Shown here: positions 36,329 through 45,459 of the stretch, in pieces | Layout: every line of letters begins with the position of its first letter | Position numbering within the stretch: position 1 is the stretch's first letter | Origin: Phycisphaerae bacterium | Lineage (GTDB): Bacteria > Planctomycetota > Phycisphaerae > SM23-33 | DNA: 45,547 nt | Direction of reading: 5' to 3' | Assembly: GCA_030745875.1 (NCBI GenBank) | Contig: JASLNT010000093.1 | Span: 1-45,547 of the forward strand | Made by a program: the position numbers and the translations under genes | Notes under the pieces: model-generated | What the model saw: the letters and a program-made list of their open reading frames with translations, nothing else | The model's database searches: none | What the model was told of the DNA's origin: nothing

Positions 36329-37558
36329 TTACGGAGCCAGGGAGATTTTGGTCTTGGGGGCCGCCAGGGTCTCCAGGATCCGACCGTCTTTGCTGACGGT
36401 CCAGAGCGGGCGGTCGACGTTTCGGCCAATCGGATCCGACAGGAGACGGTTGTAGGCGCGCGAGTGCGACTTGACGGTGAACATATGCACGGGCTTGCCA
36501 TCGACGCCGTAGACGCTGTAGACCACCCGCCAGCCCGGTCCGGTCGGAGCCAGGTGAGCGGTGACTATCCGCTTGGCTCCGGCGTACACGGAGTGGATGC
36601 GCTGGGTCTGGATCGTACCGAGGGCCGGATGCCCGACCACGTCGATCCACTCCTGGCGGTTCTTCTCCAGGTCGAAGCAGCGGACGTATCGCGGCTCGAT
36701 GGCCAGCAGGCGTTTTCCGCCCGGCGACAGAGCGATCGAACCCGGGCCGAAAGCTGCGCCCGCCTGGGTCCACTCGTGGTGCGCCCGGGCTCCCGGGCGG
36801 GTCGGGACCGCGTTGTAGACCAGGATCCGCGTGGAGATCGGCGTTCCGACACCGCCCAGTTCCAGGGATGTGCAGACCAGCCTGCGACGCAATGGGTCAA
36901 CGACGACGGCGCCGAGGACGAAGTCCAAATCGCTCGAATAGGACGAAGGCTTTAGCGGGCGGCTCCACGATTCGCCATTGGCCCGGACCCACTCGAAACT
37001 CGGCGTGCCCAGCACGATCACGGCCAGGTCGCCGTCATTGAAAAACTCCACACTCGTCGGCCCGGGAAGCACGCGGTGGAATTCCTTGATGGGCTTGCCG
37101 GCGGGATTGTACACGATGACCGATTGCTGGCGAATGTGCTCCATGGAGATGCGGCGGACACGCCCGTCGGCTACGATAATCCCCTTGTTCGATATCTGCG
37201 CGCGGCGGAAGCGGTAGTCGATCTTGATCTCGCGGAGCTTTTTGGCTGTCGCGTCGTAAACGGCGATCGATTTGGTCTGCAGGTCGAGAACGGCGGCGAG
37301 TTGCCCGTTTTCGGAGAGGTCGGCGGCCTTCCACCAGCCGCGGGCCGGCGGCGGAGTCGGGGCTCCGTCAGGCGAAGTCGCCACAGCCGGCGGGGCAATG
37401 CGAATCGTCTTGCCCCCGGGAAACGTCAGAACGCCCTTGCTGAGGCGGATTCGTTTGTCGGGCGTCTTCTTATCGCCCTTGCCTGTCGCGCCCGGCGCGG
37501 AGCACACGCCGACGCCCAGCACGAGCAGCATCGCGGCGATCAGCTTCATATCTCTCAT
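36329..37558 (-). CDS. Hypothetical exported protein, beta-propeller-like
   Basis: 409 residues from the ATG at 37558, which has GGAG six bases upstream. The signal peptide has a hydrophobic core (LIAAMLLVLGVGVCSAPG). Strand-rich repeats follow that resemble WD40/YVTN-like propellers: LQTKSIAVYDATAKKLREI, GSIALSPGGKRLLAIEPRYV, CFDLEKNRQEWIDVVGHP, WTVSKDGRILETL. No catalytic motif is apparent. It is convergent with the selenoprotein gene; the 151-base gap between them has no clear terminator. Confidence 0.65.
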   Translation of the reverse strand: MRDMKLIAAMLLVLGVGVCSAPGATGKGDKKTPDKRIRLSKGVLTFPGGKTIRIAPPAVATSPDGAPTPPPARGWWKAADLSENGQLAAVLDLQTKSIAVYDATAKKLREIKIDYRFRRAQISNKGIIVADGRVRRISMEHIRQQSVIVYNPAGKPIKEFHRVLPGPTSVEFFNDGDLAVIVLGTPSFEWVRANGESWSRPLKPSSYSSDLDFVLGAVVVDPLRRRLVCTSLELGGVGTPISTRILVYNAVPTRPGARAHHEWTQAGAAFGPGSIALSPGGKRLLAIEPRYVRCFDLEKNRQEWIDVVGHPALGTIQTQRIHSVYAGAKRIVTAHLAPTGPGWRVVYSVYGVDGKPVHMFTVKSHSRAYNRLLSDPIGRNVDRPLWTVSKDGRILETLAAPKTKISLAP

Positions 37559-37643
37559 CTGCATCTCCTCATGGTCCGGACCTCGCATTGAGTTCCCGGA
37601 ACATCGTCAATCCGGTTAAACGGCAAGCGGCGGGCCCTGTTGT

Positions 37644-38024
37644 TCATTTCCTTCGGACCCGAAAAGCGACGATTTTCTCCACGTTGATCCGCCAACGCTC
37701 ATTGGCCTGGTTGGTGATGTGGATGAACCCGGTGTCGCCGGCGAGCAGAAGTCCGGCTACCCGAACGTCGGAGAAGGCCGGCCGACCGGCTTTGAACTCA
37801 CTTGCGTCCAGATAGATGTCAAGCTGGCCGTGAAATGTGCGAAGCGCTTGTTTCTGTTGCTCTTCCCAAGCCTCCCGGGCGGCGGCCTTGGCTGCAGCCG
37901 CGTTGTCAGCCCCGGCGCCTCGGGCCTGATCAGACGGACTAAAGTGCCACAACAACAAAACGCACGCGCCGATAACGCAGAGCACCATTCTACCGCCGTA
38001 GATTCTCGTCGTTCGTTCATTCAT
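37644..38024 (-). CDS. Small hypothetical membrane-anchored protein
   Basis: 126 residues. One N-terminal helix (MVLCVIGACVLLLWHF, about 13-28) may be a membrane anchor or signal sequence. An Ala-rich helix then precedes a beta-rich C-terminal part (HGQLDIYLDASEF, LLLAGDTGFIHITN, WRINVEKIVAFRV). AGAAGG lies upstream of the ATG. The last part may regulate or bind something small; no family recognised. It is transcribed in the same direction as the following propeller-like gene, 85 bases apart. Confidence 0.55.
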   Translation of the reverse strand: MNERTTRIYGGRMVLCVIGACVLLLWHFSPSDQARGAGADNAAAAKAAAREAWEEQQKQALRTFHGQLDIYLDASEFKAGRPAFSDVRVAGLLLAGDTGFIHITNQANERWRINVEKIVAFRVRRK

Positions 38025-38259
38025 GGAGGCCTTCTTTCGTTCTTGAGTGACCTTTGTTGAACCGTGACTGCACCCGTTCGGGTCGTTCAGCTGACGGTTG
38101 CCCTAATCCGCAAATCGCCGGTTTCCGGCGTAAACGGCACAATTGTATTGCTCCCAGGTCCCATCTTCCTATAGACGACACCACTTTATCAGACGACCGA
38201 ATCAGCAATAAGTTCCCTCCAGGGGCATGGGGCAGAGCAAGATCAGCCAAACTTCCTCA

Positions 38260-38286
38260 GGTTCACACCCCGCTAATGTGTGAACC
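38260..38286. promoter_or_regulatory. Inverted repeat GGTTCACAC/GTGTGAACC, putative operator
   Basis: Nine-base perfect inverted repeat with a nine-base spacer (arms 38260-38268 and 38278-38286). It lies in the 558-base gap between the small membrane protein gene and argG. The same motif appears again at 38408-38449, suggesting binding sites for one regulator. Confidence 0.45.
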
Positions 38287-38347
38287 ACCACACCGGACCA
38301 ACCGCACACTTCGACACCCGGGCGAAGAGGTCACATAACTCATTGTG

Positions 38348-38375
38348 TTGCAATGGGTTACAGTACTCTTATTCT
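38348..38375 (+). promoter_or_regulatory. Candidate promoter of argG
   Basis: TTGCAA (38348-38353) and TATTCT (38370-38375) spaced by 16 bases, located between the two inverted-repeat sites and about 205 bases before the argG start. The assignment is tentative; further TATTCT copies at 38494 and 38515 lack good -35 partners. Confidence 0.3.
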
Positions 38376-38407
38376 CGCAATATCCGGTAAAATCGCATAT
38401 CTGAGCG

Positions 38408-38449
38408 GAGGTTCACACCCGGTGAACCTGTGAACCATTTGTGAACCTC
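38408..38449. promoter_or_regulatory. Clustered GGTTCACA/TGTGAACC repeats, putative operator array
   Basis: Outer perfect 10-base inverted repeat GAGGTTCACA (38408-38417) and TGTGAACCTC (38440-38449). Inside it are two more half-sites, GTGAACC at 38422-38428 and TGTGAACC at 38429-38436. So one forward and three reverse copies of the half-site lie within 42 bases, all ending about 130 bases before argG. The arrangement is too short and irregular for a CRISPR array and looks like a multi-site operator. Confidence 0.5.
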
Positions 38450-38582
38450 CGGCGTCTCGAACGATCGGCAGCGGGCGAGAAACACCACATCCATATTCTG
38501 CATGACTTTTCGCATATTCTGTTAGCGTTCGGACCGCAGGCGCGTAGAATGATGCTTTCATTCGCACTGCAGGAGAACAGTA

Positions 38583-39788
38583 ATGGCTAAGGCGACAAAG
38601 ATAAAGAAGATCGTGTTGGCGTATTCCGGCGGGTTGGACGCCTCGGTGATCCTTCCGTGGTTGAAGGATAGATACGGATGCAAGGTCGTCGCGATGGCCG
38701 CAGACGTAGGACAGGGCTCGGGCGAACTCGACGGGATCGAGGAAAAAGCACTCGCCTCCGGGGCCGACAAGTGCGTCGTGGTCGACCTCAGGAAGGAATT
38801 CGCCGAGAAATACTGCTTCAAGATGCTCCAGGCCGGGGCGATCTACGAACACACATACATGCTGGGCACGTCAATCGCCCGCCCGCTCATCGCAAAGGCC
38901 CAGGTCGAATGCGCCAAGAAAGAGAAAGCAGACGCGGTCTCCCACGGCGCCACGGGCAAGGGTAACGATCAGGTCCGCTTCGAGTTGGCGTTTATGGCGT
39001 TGGCTCCGAAGTTGAAGATTATCGCACCGTGGAAGGATCCGGAATTTGAACTCACCAGCCGGGAAGCCGCAGTCGAATACGCCAAAGCACGGAACATCCC
39101 GATCCCGGTTTCGAAGAAGAAAATCTACTCGCGCGATCGCAATTTGTGGCACATAAGCCACGAAGGCGCCGATCTGGAAGACCCCGCCAACGAGCCCAAA
39201 GACAATCTGTGGGTCATGTCCGTACCGGTCAAAAAAGCTCCAGCCAAGCCCGGATACGTCCAGATCGACTTCAAAGCCGGCATCCCGGTCGCAATCGACG
39301 GAGTACGACTGGCCGGGCACGATATCATCGCCAAACTCAACGCAATCGGCGGGAAACATGCTGTCGGGCAGGTCGATCTGGTCGAGAATCGCCTGGTCGG
39401 AATCAAGTCTCGCGGAGCATACGAGACCCCGGGCGGGACTATCCTGTACGCGGCCCATCGGGCTCTCGAATCGATCACGCTGGACAAGGACACGCTGCAG
39501 TACAAGCAGTTCGTCGGCCTGAAGTACGCCGAGATGGTCTACAACGGTCAGTGGTTCTGCGATCTGCGGAAGGCCCTGGACGCTTTCGTAGCCAAAACGC
39601 AGAAGAACGTAACCGGTTGGGTGCGGGTGAAATGCTTCAAGGGACACGCAACGGTCGCCGGTGTAACCTCGCCAAAGAGCATCTACAGCACCGACCTGGC
39701 CAGTTTCACCATGGGCGACGAGTACACCCCCGCCGACGCAACGGGCTTTATCCGCCTGTTCGGCTTGCAGATGCGAGGGCGAGGTTAA
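38583..39788 (+). CDS. argG: Argininosuccinate synthase
   Basis: 401 residues, the normal length. It joins citrulline and aspartate using ATP in arginine synthesis. The PP-motif ATP site LAYSGGLDASVILPWL, the YEHTYMLGTSIARPLIAK segment, SHGATGKGNDQVRFE and YSRDRNLWHISHEG are all family signatures. AGGAGAACAGTA precedes the ATG. It is alone, without argH nearby, and is preceded by the repeat-rich region that may control it. Confidence 0.97.
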   Translation: MAKATKIKKIVLAYSGGLDASVILPWLKDRYGCKVVAMAADVGQGSGELDGIEEKALASGADKCVVVDLRKEFAEKYCFKMLQAGAIYEHTYMLGTSIARPLIAKAQVECAKKEKADAVSHGATGKGNDQVRFELAFMALAPKLKIIAPWKDPEFELTSREAAVEYAKARNIPIPVSKKKIYSRDRNLWHISHEGADLEDPANEPKDNLWVMSVPVKKAPAKPGYVQIDFKAGIPVAIDGVRLAGHDIIAKLNAIGGKHAVGQVDLVENRLVGIKSRGAYETPGGTILYAAHRALESITLDKDTLQYKQFVGLKYAEMVYNGQWFCDLRKALDAFVAKTQKNVTGWVRVKCFKGHATVAGVTSPKSIYSTDLASFTMGDEYTPADATGFIRLFGLQMRGRG

Positions 39789-39869
39789 CGTCCATCCCAA
39801 GAGACCTTTAGAAATTGTCCGCGGAAGTACGATAGGGTATAGCAGAACCTCCCAGACAGGAAACCCGCC

Positions 39870-41444
39870 GTGGATATCATCAATCTAGTATTCGTCATAG
39901 CCTTCGCCGCCTGCATCGGCAGCTTTCTAAACGTAGTTATCTACCGCCTTCCGCGGGGCCAGAGCCTCTCGTTCCCGGGCAGCCGATGCCCTTCCTGCGG
40001 ATACGCCATAAAATGGTACGACAACATACCGATGCTGAGCTGGGTAATGCTCAAAGGGCGCTGCCGCCACTGCAAGAAACCAATATCCCCGCGGTATCTG
40101 GTGATCGAGGCGGTGACCGCAGCCCTGGTCGCCGGACTCTACATCTGCTTTTACATGCTGTCGATGCGCGAGGGGATGGGGGAATTCCGCGATTCCTGGA
40201 TCACGTTCATCGCACACGGAGCCCTGGTCGCCGGGCTGCTGGCGTGTGCGGTTATCGACATAGAACATTGGATCGTCCCACTGGAAGTGTGCTGGGCGGT
40301 ATCCGTTATTGGAGTCCTGGCCGCTACAGTCAGCCCGCCGGCGCCGCAAGTTCTCGCACAAGTCTCACCGGGCCTGGGGGCCGCTGGCCTGGGGGCGATG
40401 CTCGGACTGGTGATCTCATTGATCCTGCTGCGCAAGGGAATGCTGCAGCAGAGCTTCATTGACGCTGAGAACAGACCCGTTCGGCAGGACAACGACCGGC
40501 AAGAACAAAACGAAACGACCAGGGACGACAAGCCCCGCCAAGCCGCGAAGAAGAAGGGCAAGGGCAAAAAGAAAAAGAAGAAGAACAAGACCGCCTCGAC
40601 GCCGACACACGCAGAAACCGATGCGCCCGTAAAGGGCGGTATGCTGTCCGACGCATTCGGAGAACTGCTGTTCCTGACGCCTATCGTTGTTTTCGGCGTG
40701 ATTGCATATTTCGTGGCCAGTCCGACCAGTTCCGCGTCAGGACGCCCGGTATTGACCAACAGAGCGATAGTTTTCTGTGTAGCGGCGATGGGCTGCATCG
40801 TGGGTCTTGTGGTGTCGTTGCTGCTTCGTCGGATGGGGTTCATCCAGCGCGGACTGCTGGAAGGACAAGCTCCCCCACCGGCCGTTGCTATCACGATGGA
40901 CCATGGTGTCAACCCGCGCCTCGAGGTATTGTGGGAGGTGTTGTTTCTGGCTCCGGCGATTATCCTGGCGATCGGGGCGTATCTCCTGGTGACCCGCGTT
41001 GATGTAATCAACTCCGCGTGGGAATATCTTACCGACGCCCGCGTCGAGTACGTCAACGCCGACTACACGTACAGATCGGGTTGGCGATTTGCGGGGAATC
41101 TGGTCGGGATGGAAAGCGCTGTGGTGGGTTATTTGATTGGCGGGGCGTGGATATGGGGCATGCGTATTTTCGGGACACTTGGATTTGGTAAAGAGGCTAT
41201 GGGTTTGGGCGACGTGCATATTCTGGCGGCTGTTGGAGCGGTCTGCGGATGGATCGCCCCCTCGCTGGTGTTCTTCGCCGCGCCGATGATCGCCCTGTTG
41301 TGGGCGACGCACCTTCTGGCCTCGGGCAGACAGCGTGAATTGCCCTACGGACCGTGGTTAGCAGTCGCCGCATTGGTGGTTATTTTGTTTTACGATGCTA
41401 TTATTAAGTTGTTGGAACCGTCATTTGCAGCCTTTGGACGCTGA
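39870..41444 (+). CDS. Type IV prepilin peptidase (A24) with Lys-rich insertion
   Basis: 524 residues, compared with roughly 250-300 for PilD. The N-terminal domain has the zinc-binding cysteines C40-x2-C43 and C65-x2-C68 around DNIPMLSWVMLKGRC, the region linked to N-methylation. Catalytic aspartates are D130 in CAVIDIEHWIVP and the one in GLGDVHIL near residue 448. Between them is a long segment with a Lys-rich stretch (about 225-240) plus extra membrane helices. It cleaves and methylates type IV pilin or type II secretion pseudopilins at the cytoplasmic membrane. The start is GTG with AGGAAA upstream. Confidence 0.88.
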   Translation: MDIINLVFVIAFAACIGSFLNVVIYRLPRGQSLSFPGSRCPSCGYAIKWYDNIPMLSWVMLKGRCRHCKKPISPRYLVIEAVTAALVAGLYICFYMLSMREGMGEFRDSWITFIAHGALVAGLLACAVIDIEHWIVPLEVCWAVSVIGVLAATVSPPAPQVLAQVSPGLGAAGLGAMLGLVISLILLRKGMLQQSFIDAENRPVRQDNDRQEQNETTRDDKPRQAAKKKGKGKKKKKKNKTASTPTHAETDAPVKGGMLSDAFGELLFLTPIVVFGVIAYFVASPTSSASGRPVLTNRAIVFCVAAMGCIVGLVVSLLLRRMGFIQRGLLEGQAPPPAVAITMDHGVNPRLEVLWEVLFLAPAIILAIGAYLLVTRVDVINSAWEYLTDARVEYVNADYTYRSGWRFAGNLVGMESAVVGYLIGGAWIWGMRIFGTLGFGKEAMGLGDVHILAAVGAVCGWIAPSLVFFAAPMIALLWATHLLASGRQRELPYGPWLAVAALVVILFYDAIIKLLEPSFAAFGR

Positions 41445-41461
41445 GACAACAGGGAGTCGTT

Positions 41462-41719
41462 ATGCTTCTCAAGAGAATAAACGGGTACATTCTGGCGATC
41501 GGAAGCGGGTTGGTGCTGCTGGCCGGAGCGCTGCTGCTGGCGTTGCAGTGGGGCAACGGATGCGATTTTTCGCTTTACGGTAAGAACATCAAGGTCAACA
41601 CGGGCCTTATTCTCGCATGCGCCGCGGGCGCCGGATGGCTTGCGCCGAAGGTCTTTCGCGTAATGCTCAAGGGCATCAGGAAAGTCCGCAAGGTTCGCAA
41701 AGAATACAAGAAACTCTGA
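41462..41719 (+). CDS. Small two-helix membrane protein
   Basis: 85 residues with two hydrophobic helices (about 10-28 and 47-62) and a strongly basic C-terminus (Lys/Arg-rich last 20 residues). AGGGAG upstream of the ATG. It begins 17 bases after the prepilin peptidase stop and so is probably co-transcribed. Family not recognised. Confidence 0.65.
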   Translation: MLLKRINGYILAIGSGLVLLAGALLLALQWGNGCDFSLYGKNIKVNTGLILACAAGAGWLAPKVFRVMLKGIRKVRKVRKEYKKL

Positions 41720-41882
41720 TCCGGCGCCGACAATTTGCGCCTGACCGATTTGGCGACTAGAAAAAACTGCGAAAAAAGCCTTAAGCCTCTGGAGTAGGCC
41801 ATGGCGATAACGCATAATACGTTGTGAATTCGCAATCATATACAACAATATCTTTGGGGCTCATTGAAAGGAGCAATCTAGG

Positions 41883-42590
41883 ATGATGACAAAAATCAAA
41901 CTAACGACGTTGGCCTTCGCTCTGGCCGCTGCCGCATTGTCCTCCACGGGCTGTGGGAAGCAGGAAATCAAGCAACTGACCGCCCAACTCCGAATGGAAC
42001 AGGACCGATCCAGGACCCTTGAGGCCCAGAGAGACAGCGCCCAGCAGCAACTGGCCGCAGCACAAAGCCGCAGCACCGATATCGGCGCTCAGCTCAATGC
42101 AAAGGATCTCGAAATCGAAAGCGCTAAATCCGAGCGTGATAAGGCTATCAGCGATCTTGATGCCCTTAAGAAGGAACGCGCAGCAGCCCCTCCCGCAACG
42201 GCGGGTTGGAAAGCCGGCACGATCGGAGCCGAAATCTCAATCGGTTCGGATGTACTGTTCAGTTCAGGACGGGCGACTCTGACCAGTGGCGGAAAGAGAG
42301 CCCTGAGCAGTATCGCCTCCAGTATATTGTCAAATCATGCGGGCAAGAATATTCGAATTTACGGACATACCGACTCGGATCCGATCAGGAAGAGCAAGAA
42401 GCTCTGGGCCGATAACCTGGACCTGTCGGCCAATCGCGCGATGGCCGTCACCCGGTATCTGATCTCCAGGGGCGTTAAGGGATCTCTGATCGAGAGTATT
42501 GGAATGGGATCCACACGCCCGATCGCCGGGAACAAATCCGCCGCGGATAAAAAGAAGAATCGCCGCGTCGAGATAATGATTATCAACTGA
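41883..42590 (+). CDS. OmpA-family lipoprotein with coiled coil
   Basis: 235 residues. A lipoprotein signal peptide ends in LSSTGC (Cys24). Residues about 28-100 form a coiled coil rich in Gln, Glu and Arg. The C-terminal OmpA domain (about 115-235) contains SDVLFSSGRATL, IYGHTDSDPIRKSKKLWADN in part (GHTDSDPIR), LSANRAMAVTRYL and KKNRRVEIMI, with the Asp and Arg that bind diaminopimelate. It likely anchors the outer membrane to peptidoglycan. AGGAG precedes the start by nine bases. Confidence 0.92.
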   Translation: MMTKIKLTTLAFALAAAALSSTGCGKQEIKQLTAQLRMEQDRSRTLEAQRDSAQQQLAAAQSRSTDIGAQLNAKDLEIESAKSERDKAISDLDALKKERAAAPPATAGWKAGTIGAEISIGSDVLFSSGRATLTSGGKRALSSIASSILSNHAGKNIRIYGHTDSDPIRKSKKLWADNLDLSANRAMAVTRYLISRGVKGSLIESIGMGSTRPIAGNKSAADKKKNRRVEIMIIN

Positions 42591-42690
42591 TGTTTTCGAG
42601 ACAGTTCACCCCTTCGCGCCGGTCAGCCCGTTGCAACGGGTCGACCGGCGTCGTACTTTTCGGATAGACGAAACGGCGACGGTCAGGATC

Positions 42691-43311
42691 ATGATTGGTA
42701 TTATCGATTACGGAATGGGCAACATCCGAAGCGTACACCGCGCCCTGGAGCGGGCCGGCGGCGATACGCAACTTGTGACAAACCCGGATCAACTGGCCCG
42801 AGTAGACAAGATCGTCCTTCCGGGAGTTGCAGCATTTGAAGACGCTATCACCCAGCTCAGATCGCAGGAATTGCTCGAACCGATCGTCCAGGCGGTGAAA
42901 CAGGGATCGCCCTATCTGGGCTTCTGTCTCGGTTTGCAACTGCTGTTCGACGTGTCGTACGAGAACGGAGAGCATCAGGGTATGGGACTGGTCTCTGGCG
43001 AAGTGGTCCGATTCGACCTGGCTGACCAGACCTCCGACTTGCCCTTGCGTGTACCGCACATGGGCTGGAATCGCATCGAATGGGACAGACCCTGCCCAAT
43101 GCTCGAAGGTATCGACAGCGGAAGCTACGTTTACTTCGCACACAGCTACCACGTGGCGCCAACCAACGAAAAAGTAATCGCAACATCCACCGAATATGGA
43201 TATAGTTTCACGTCGGCTGTGTGGAAGGACAATATATTCGCCACGCAGTTCCACCCCGAAAAATCGCAAGCCGTCGGACTGAGACTGCTGGAAAACTTCG
43301 TGAAGATGTGA
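42691..43311 (+). CDS. hisH: Imidazole glycerol phosphate synthase, glutaminase subunit
   Basis: 206 residues. A class I glutamine amidotransferase: oxyanion segment PGVAAFEDA, nucleophile LGFCLGLQLLF (C79), and the His-Glu pair in FHPEKS near the end. It releases ammonia for HisF in histidine synthesis. The start at 42691 gives the canonical MIGIIDYGMGN. hisA follows 62 bases later; hisF is not in the window. Confidence 0.96.
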   Translation: MIGIIDYGMGNIRSVHRALERAGGDTQLVTNPDQLARVDKIVLPGVAAFEDAITQLRSQELLEPIVQAVKQGSPYLGFCLGLQLLFDVSYENGEHQGMGLVSGEVVRFDLADQTSDLPLRVPHMGWNRIEWDRPCPMLEGIDSGSYVYFAHSYHVAPTNEKVIATSTEYGYSFTSAVWKDNIFATQFHPEKSQAVGLRLLENFVKM

Positions 43312-43373
43312 GGTCGCGAATCCGATAGTCTTCTGATCCGGCCCGATACACTGAAGGAACACGAACCAACCCA

Positions 43374-44093
43374 ATGAAGATTCTACCCGCAATAGACCTG
43401 CGCGACGGAAAGGTCGTTCGTCTCGAAAAGGGCGACTACGATCTCCAAACAACCTACGGCGACGATCCGGCCGCAATCGCCAGGGTATTCGCCGACGCCG
43501 GGGCCGAATGGATACACATTGTCGACCTGGACGCCGCCAAGTCAGGACACCCGACGAATACGGACGCCATCGCGGCTATTCGCGGTGCGGTGGACATCCG
43601 CCTGGAGCTTGGGGGCGGAATGCGCGACGAAAATACTGTCAGAGTCGCCCTGGACGCGGGAGTCGACCGAGTAATTGTCGGATCGGCCGCCTTGAGAGAC
43701 CTCCAGTGGTTCGAGCATTTGGTGCGAACTGACGACCTTGCCGGGCGGGTGGTGCTGGGCCTGGACGCGCGCGACGGAATGCTCGCCGCCGACGGTTGGA
43801 CCACGCAAACCGAGTGCACGGCGCTGGAAATAGCCCAACGCGTAACCGACTGGCCTCTGGCGGGGATTGTGTATACGGATATCGCCCGCGACGGGATGCT
43901 CACCGGCGTGAACACGACCGCCACCGCTGAACTGATAGGCGTAACCAATGTTCCTGTAATAGCCTCCGGCGGGGTCGCCTCATTGGACCACCTCCTTGCC
44001 TGCAAGGAGATCGGGTGTTGGGGAGCAATTGTGGGCAAAGCGTGGTATGAGGGCATGATTGATCTGGCCCGAGCGTGCGAACTGACCGCGTAG
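43374..44093 (+). CDS. hisA: ProFAR isomerase (HisA)
   Basis: 239 residues, a TIM barrel that opens the ring of ProFAR in step four of histidine synthesis. The first catalytic Asp is in PAIDLRDGKVVRL (D8), the second in VYTDIARDGML, with phosphate-binding loops LELGGGMRDE and IASGGVASLDH. It is adjacent to hisH, as is common. Confidence 0.96.
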   Translation: MKILPAIDLRDGKVVRLEKGDYDLQTTYGDDPAAIARVFADAGAEWIHIVDLDAAKSGHPTNTDAIAAIRGAVDIRLELGGGMRDENTVRVALDAGVDRVIVGSAALRDLQWFEHLVRTDDLAGRVVLGLDARDGMLAADGWTTQTECTALEIAQRVTDWPLAGIVYTDIARDGMLTGVNTTATAELIGVTNVPVIASGGVASLDHLLACKEIGCWGAIVGKAWYEGMIDLARACELTA

Positions 44094-44108
44094 AATTCGC
44101 ATTTTTGT

Positions 44109-44138
44109 TTGATATTTTTGAAAATAATGCTTTAAAAT
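44109..44138 (+). promoter_or_regulatory. Candidate rho promoter
   Basis: TTGATA (44109-44114) and TAAAAT (44133-44138), 18-base spacer, each matching the sigma-70 consensus at five of six bases. It sits in an AT-rich patch unlike the surroundings and leaves a leader of about 120 bases before the start codon at 44268. Long leaders are typical of rho, where Rho attenuates its own expression, but I cannot identify a specific site. Confidence 0.6.
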
Positions 44139-44267
44139 CAGGCTGGATGCGGTAATATGTCAGTGGCGGAGTAAGGGGTGGAACTCTGATTTTTTTCGAA
44201 TTGTAGTAGCAGATCTCAACTTTTCAAGGTAACCCAACGCAGGGAAGGAATAAGGAAGGTTTATACG

Positions 44268-45428
44268 ATGATCGACCAAACTGAAAATGCGGATCAGGCC
44301 TCTGACACCGCAGTGCTGACCGGTGAAGGGGTTCTGGAAGTCACCGAGAAGGGGTACGGTTTCTTGCGTCAGTCGTCAACGGGATACCGCGCAACACCGG
44401 GAGATGTCTTCGTCGGTAAGGACTTTATCCGCCACGGCGGGCTCAGAACCGGCATGCACATCGAAGGACGCGTTATACCTCCGACAAAGCGAAAAGGCGG
44501 ACCGAGACTTGAGGAAATCCTCGCAATCAACGGCCAGCCCTATGATGAGTTCAGCAATGTGATTTCGTTCAGGGAGCAGATCGTTGTTGACCCGCACCCG
44601 ATGCTGAAGCTTGAATACCCCGGCGGACCGCTGGAGATGCGAGTCCTGGACCTTATAACCCCAATCGGCAAGGGCCAGAGAGGCCTGATCGTCGCACCGC
44701 CCAGAAGCGGAAAGACCATTCTGCTCCAACAGATAGCAAACGCCGTAGGCCATAACCATCCCGAATGTGCGCTGTTTATCCTGCTGGTCGATGAAAGGCC
44801 CGAGGAAGTCACTGAATTCAAAAGGCAGTGCCCGCATGCGGAAGTCATCGCCTCAAACAACGACCAGGATTTGTCGAACCACGTTAGAGTCGCCGAGTTC
44901 ACCATCGAACGGGCCAAGCGTATGGCCGAGTTCGGAAGGGACGTTATCGTGCTGCTCGACAGCCTCACGCGACTCGGGCGGGCCTACAACCGTTACGTGG
45001 AGAATTCCGGAAGGACAATGACCGGGGGCGTGGATATCCGAGCGTTGGAGATACCCAAAAGACAGTTCGGAGCCGCCAGAAAGCTCGAAGACGGCGGATC
45101 TCTTACGATTCTGGCGACCGCACTGATCGAAACCGGAAGTCGGATGGACGACCTTATTTTCGAGGAGTTCAAGGGAACCGGTAACTCTGAAATCGTTCTG
45201 GACAGGAAACTCGCCGAACGCCGCGTCTGGCCGGCGATCAGCATTCCGCAGTCCGGGACACGAAAGGAAGAACTGCTCGTCCAGCCTTGGCAGTTGCCCA
45301 AGCTGCATATGCTGAGGCGGTTCCTGTCGACACTCAGTGTCGATGAGGAAATGCTCCAGTTGATCAAAGCCCTCGAGAAGTTCCCCACCAACGACGACTT
45401 CCTCAAACAGTTGAATGTGCGGGAGTAA
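44268..45428 (+). CDS. rho: Transcription termination factor Rho
   Basis: 386 residues. An RNA-binding OB fold begins at LEVTEKGYGFLRQ, followed by GKDFIRHGGLRTGM. The ATPase core has P-loop APPRSGKTILLQ, Walker B VIVLLDSLTRLGRAYN, and ALEIPKRQFGAARKLEDGG cut here to PKRQFGAARKLEDGG, with the R-loop FKGTGNSEIVLDR. It is a hexameric RNA helicase that ends transcription. Compared with E. coli Rho (419 residues) the N-terminal helical domain is almost absent. It follows hisA by 174 bases. AAGGAAGG lies before the ATG. Confidence 0.97.
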   Translation: MIDQTENADQASDTAVLTGEGVLEVTEKGYGFLRQSSTGYRATPGDVFVGKDFIRHGGLRTGMHIEGRVIPPTKRKGGPRLEEILAINGQPYDEFSNVISFREQIVVDPHPMLKLEYPGGPLEMRVLDLITPIGKGQRGLIVAPPRSGKTILLQQIANAVGHNHPECALFILLVDERPEEVTEFKRQCPHAEVIASNNDQDLSNHVRVAEFTIERAKRMAEFGRDVIVLLDSLTRLGRAYNRYVENSGRTMTGGVDIRALEIPKRQFGAARKLEDGGSLTILATALIETGSRMDDLIFEEFKGTGNSEIVLDRKLAERRVWPAISIPQSGTRKEELLVQPWQLPKLHMLRRFLSTLSVDEEMLQLIKALEKFPTNDDFLKQLNVRE

Positions 45429-45459
45429 TCTATACGACCGACCGCAATCCTGATATTCA

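Noticed and set aside
38260..38449. CRISPR-like repeats before argG
   Set aside because: The copies are half-sites of 7-10 bases in mixed orientation with irregular spacing; there are no uniform spacers.
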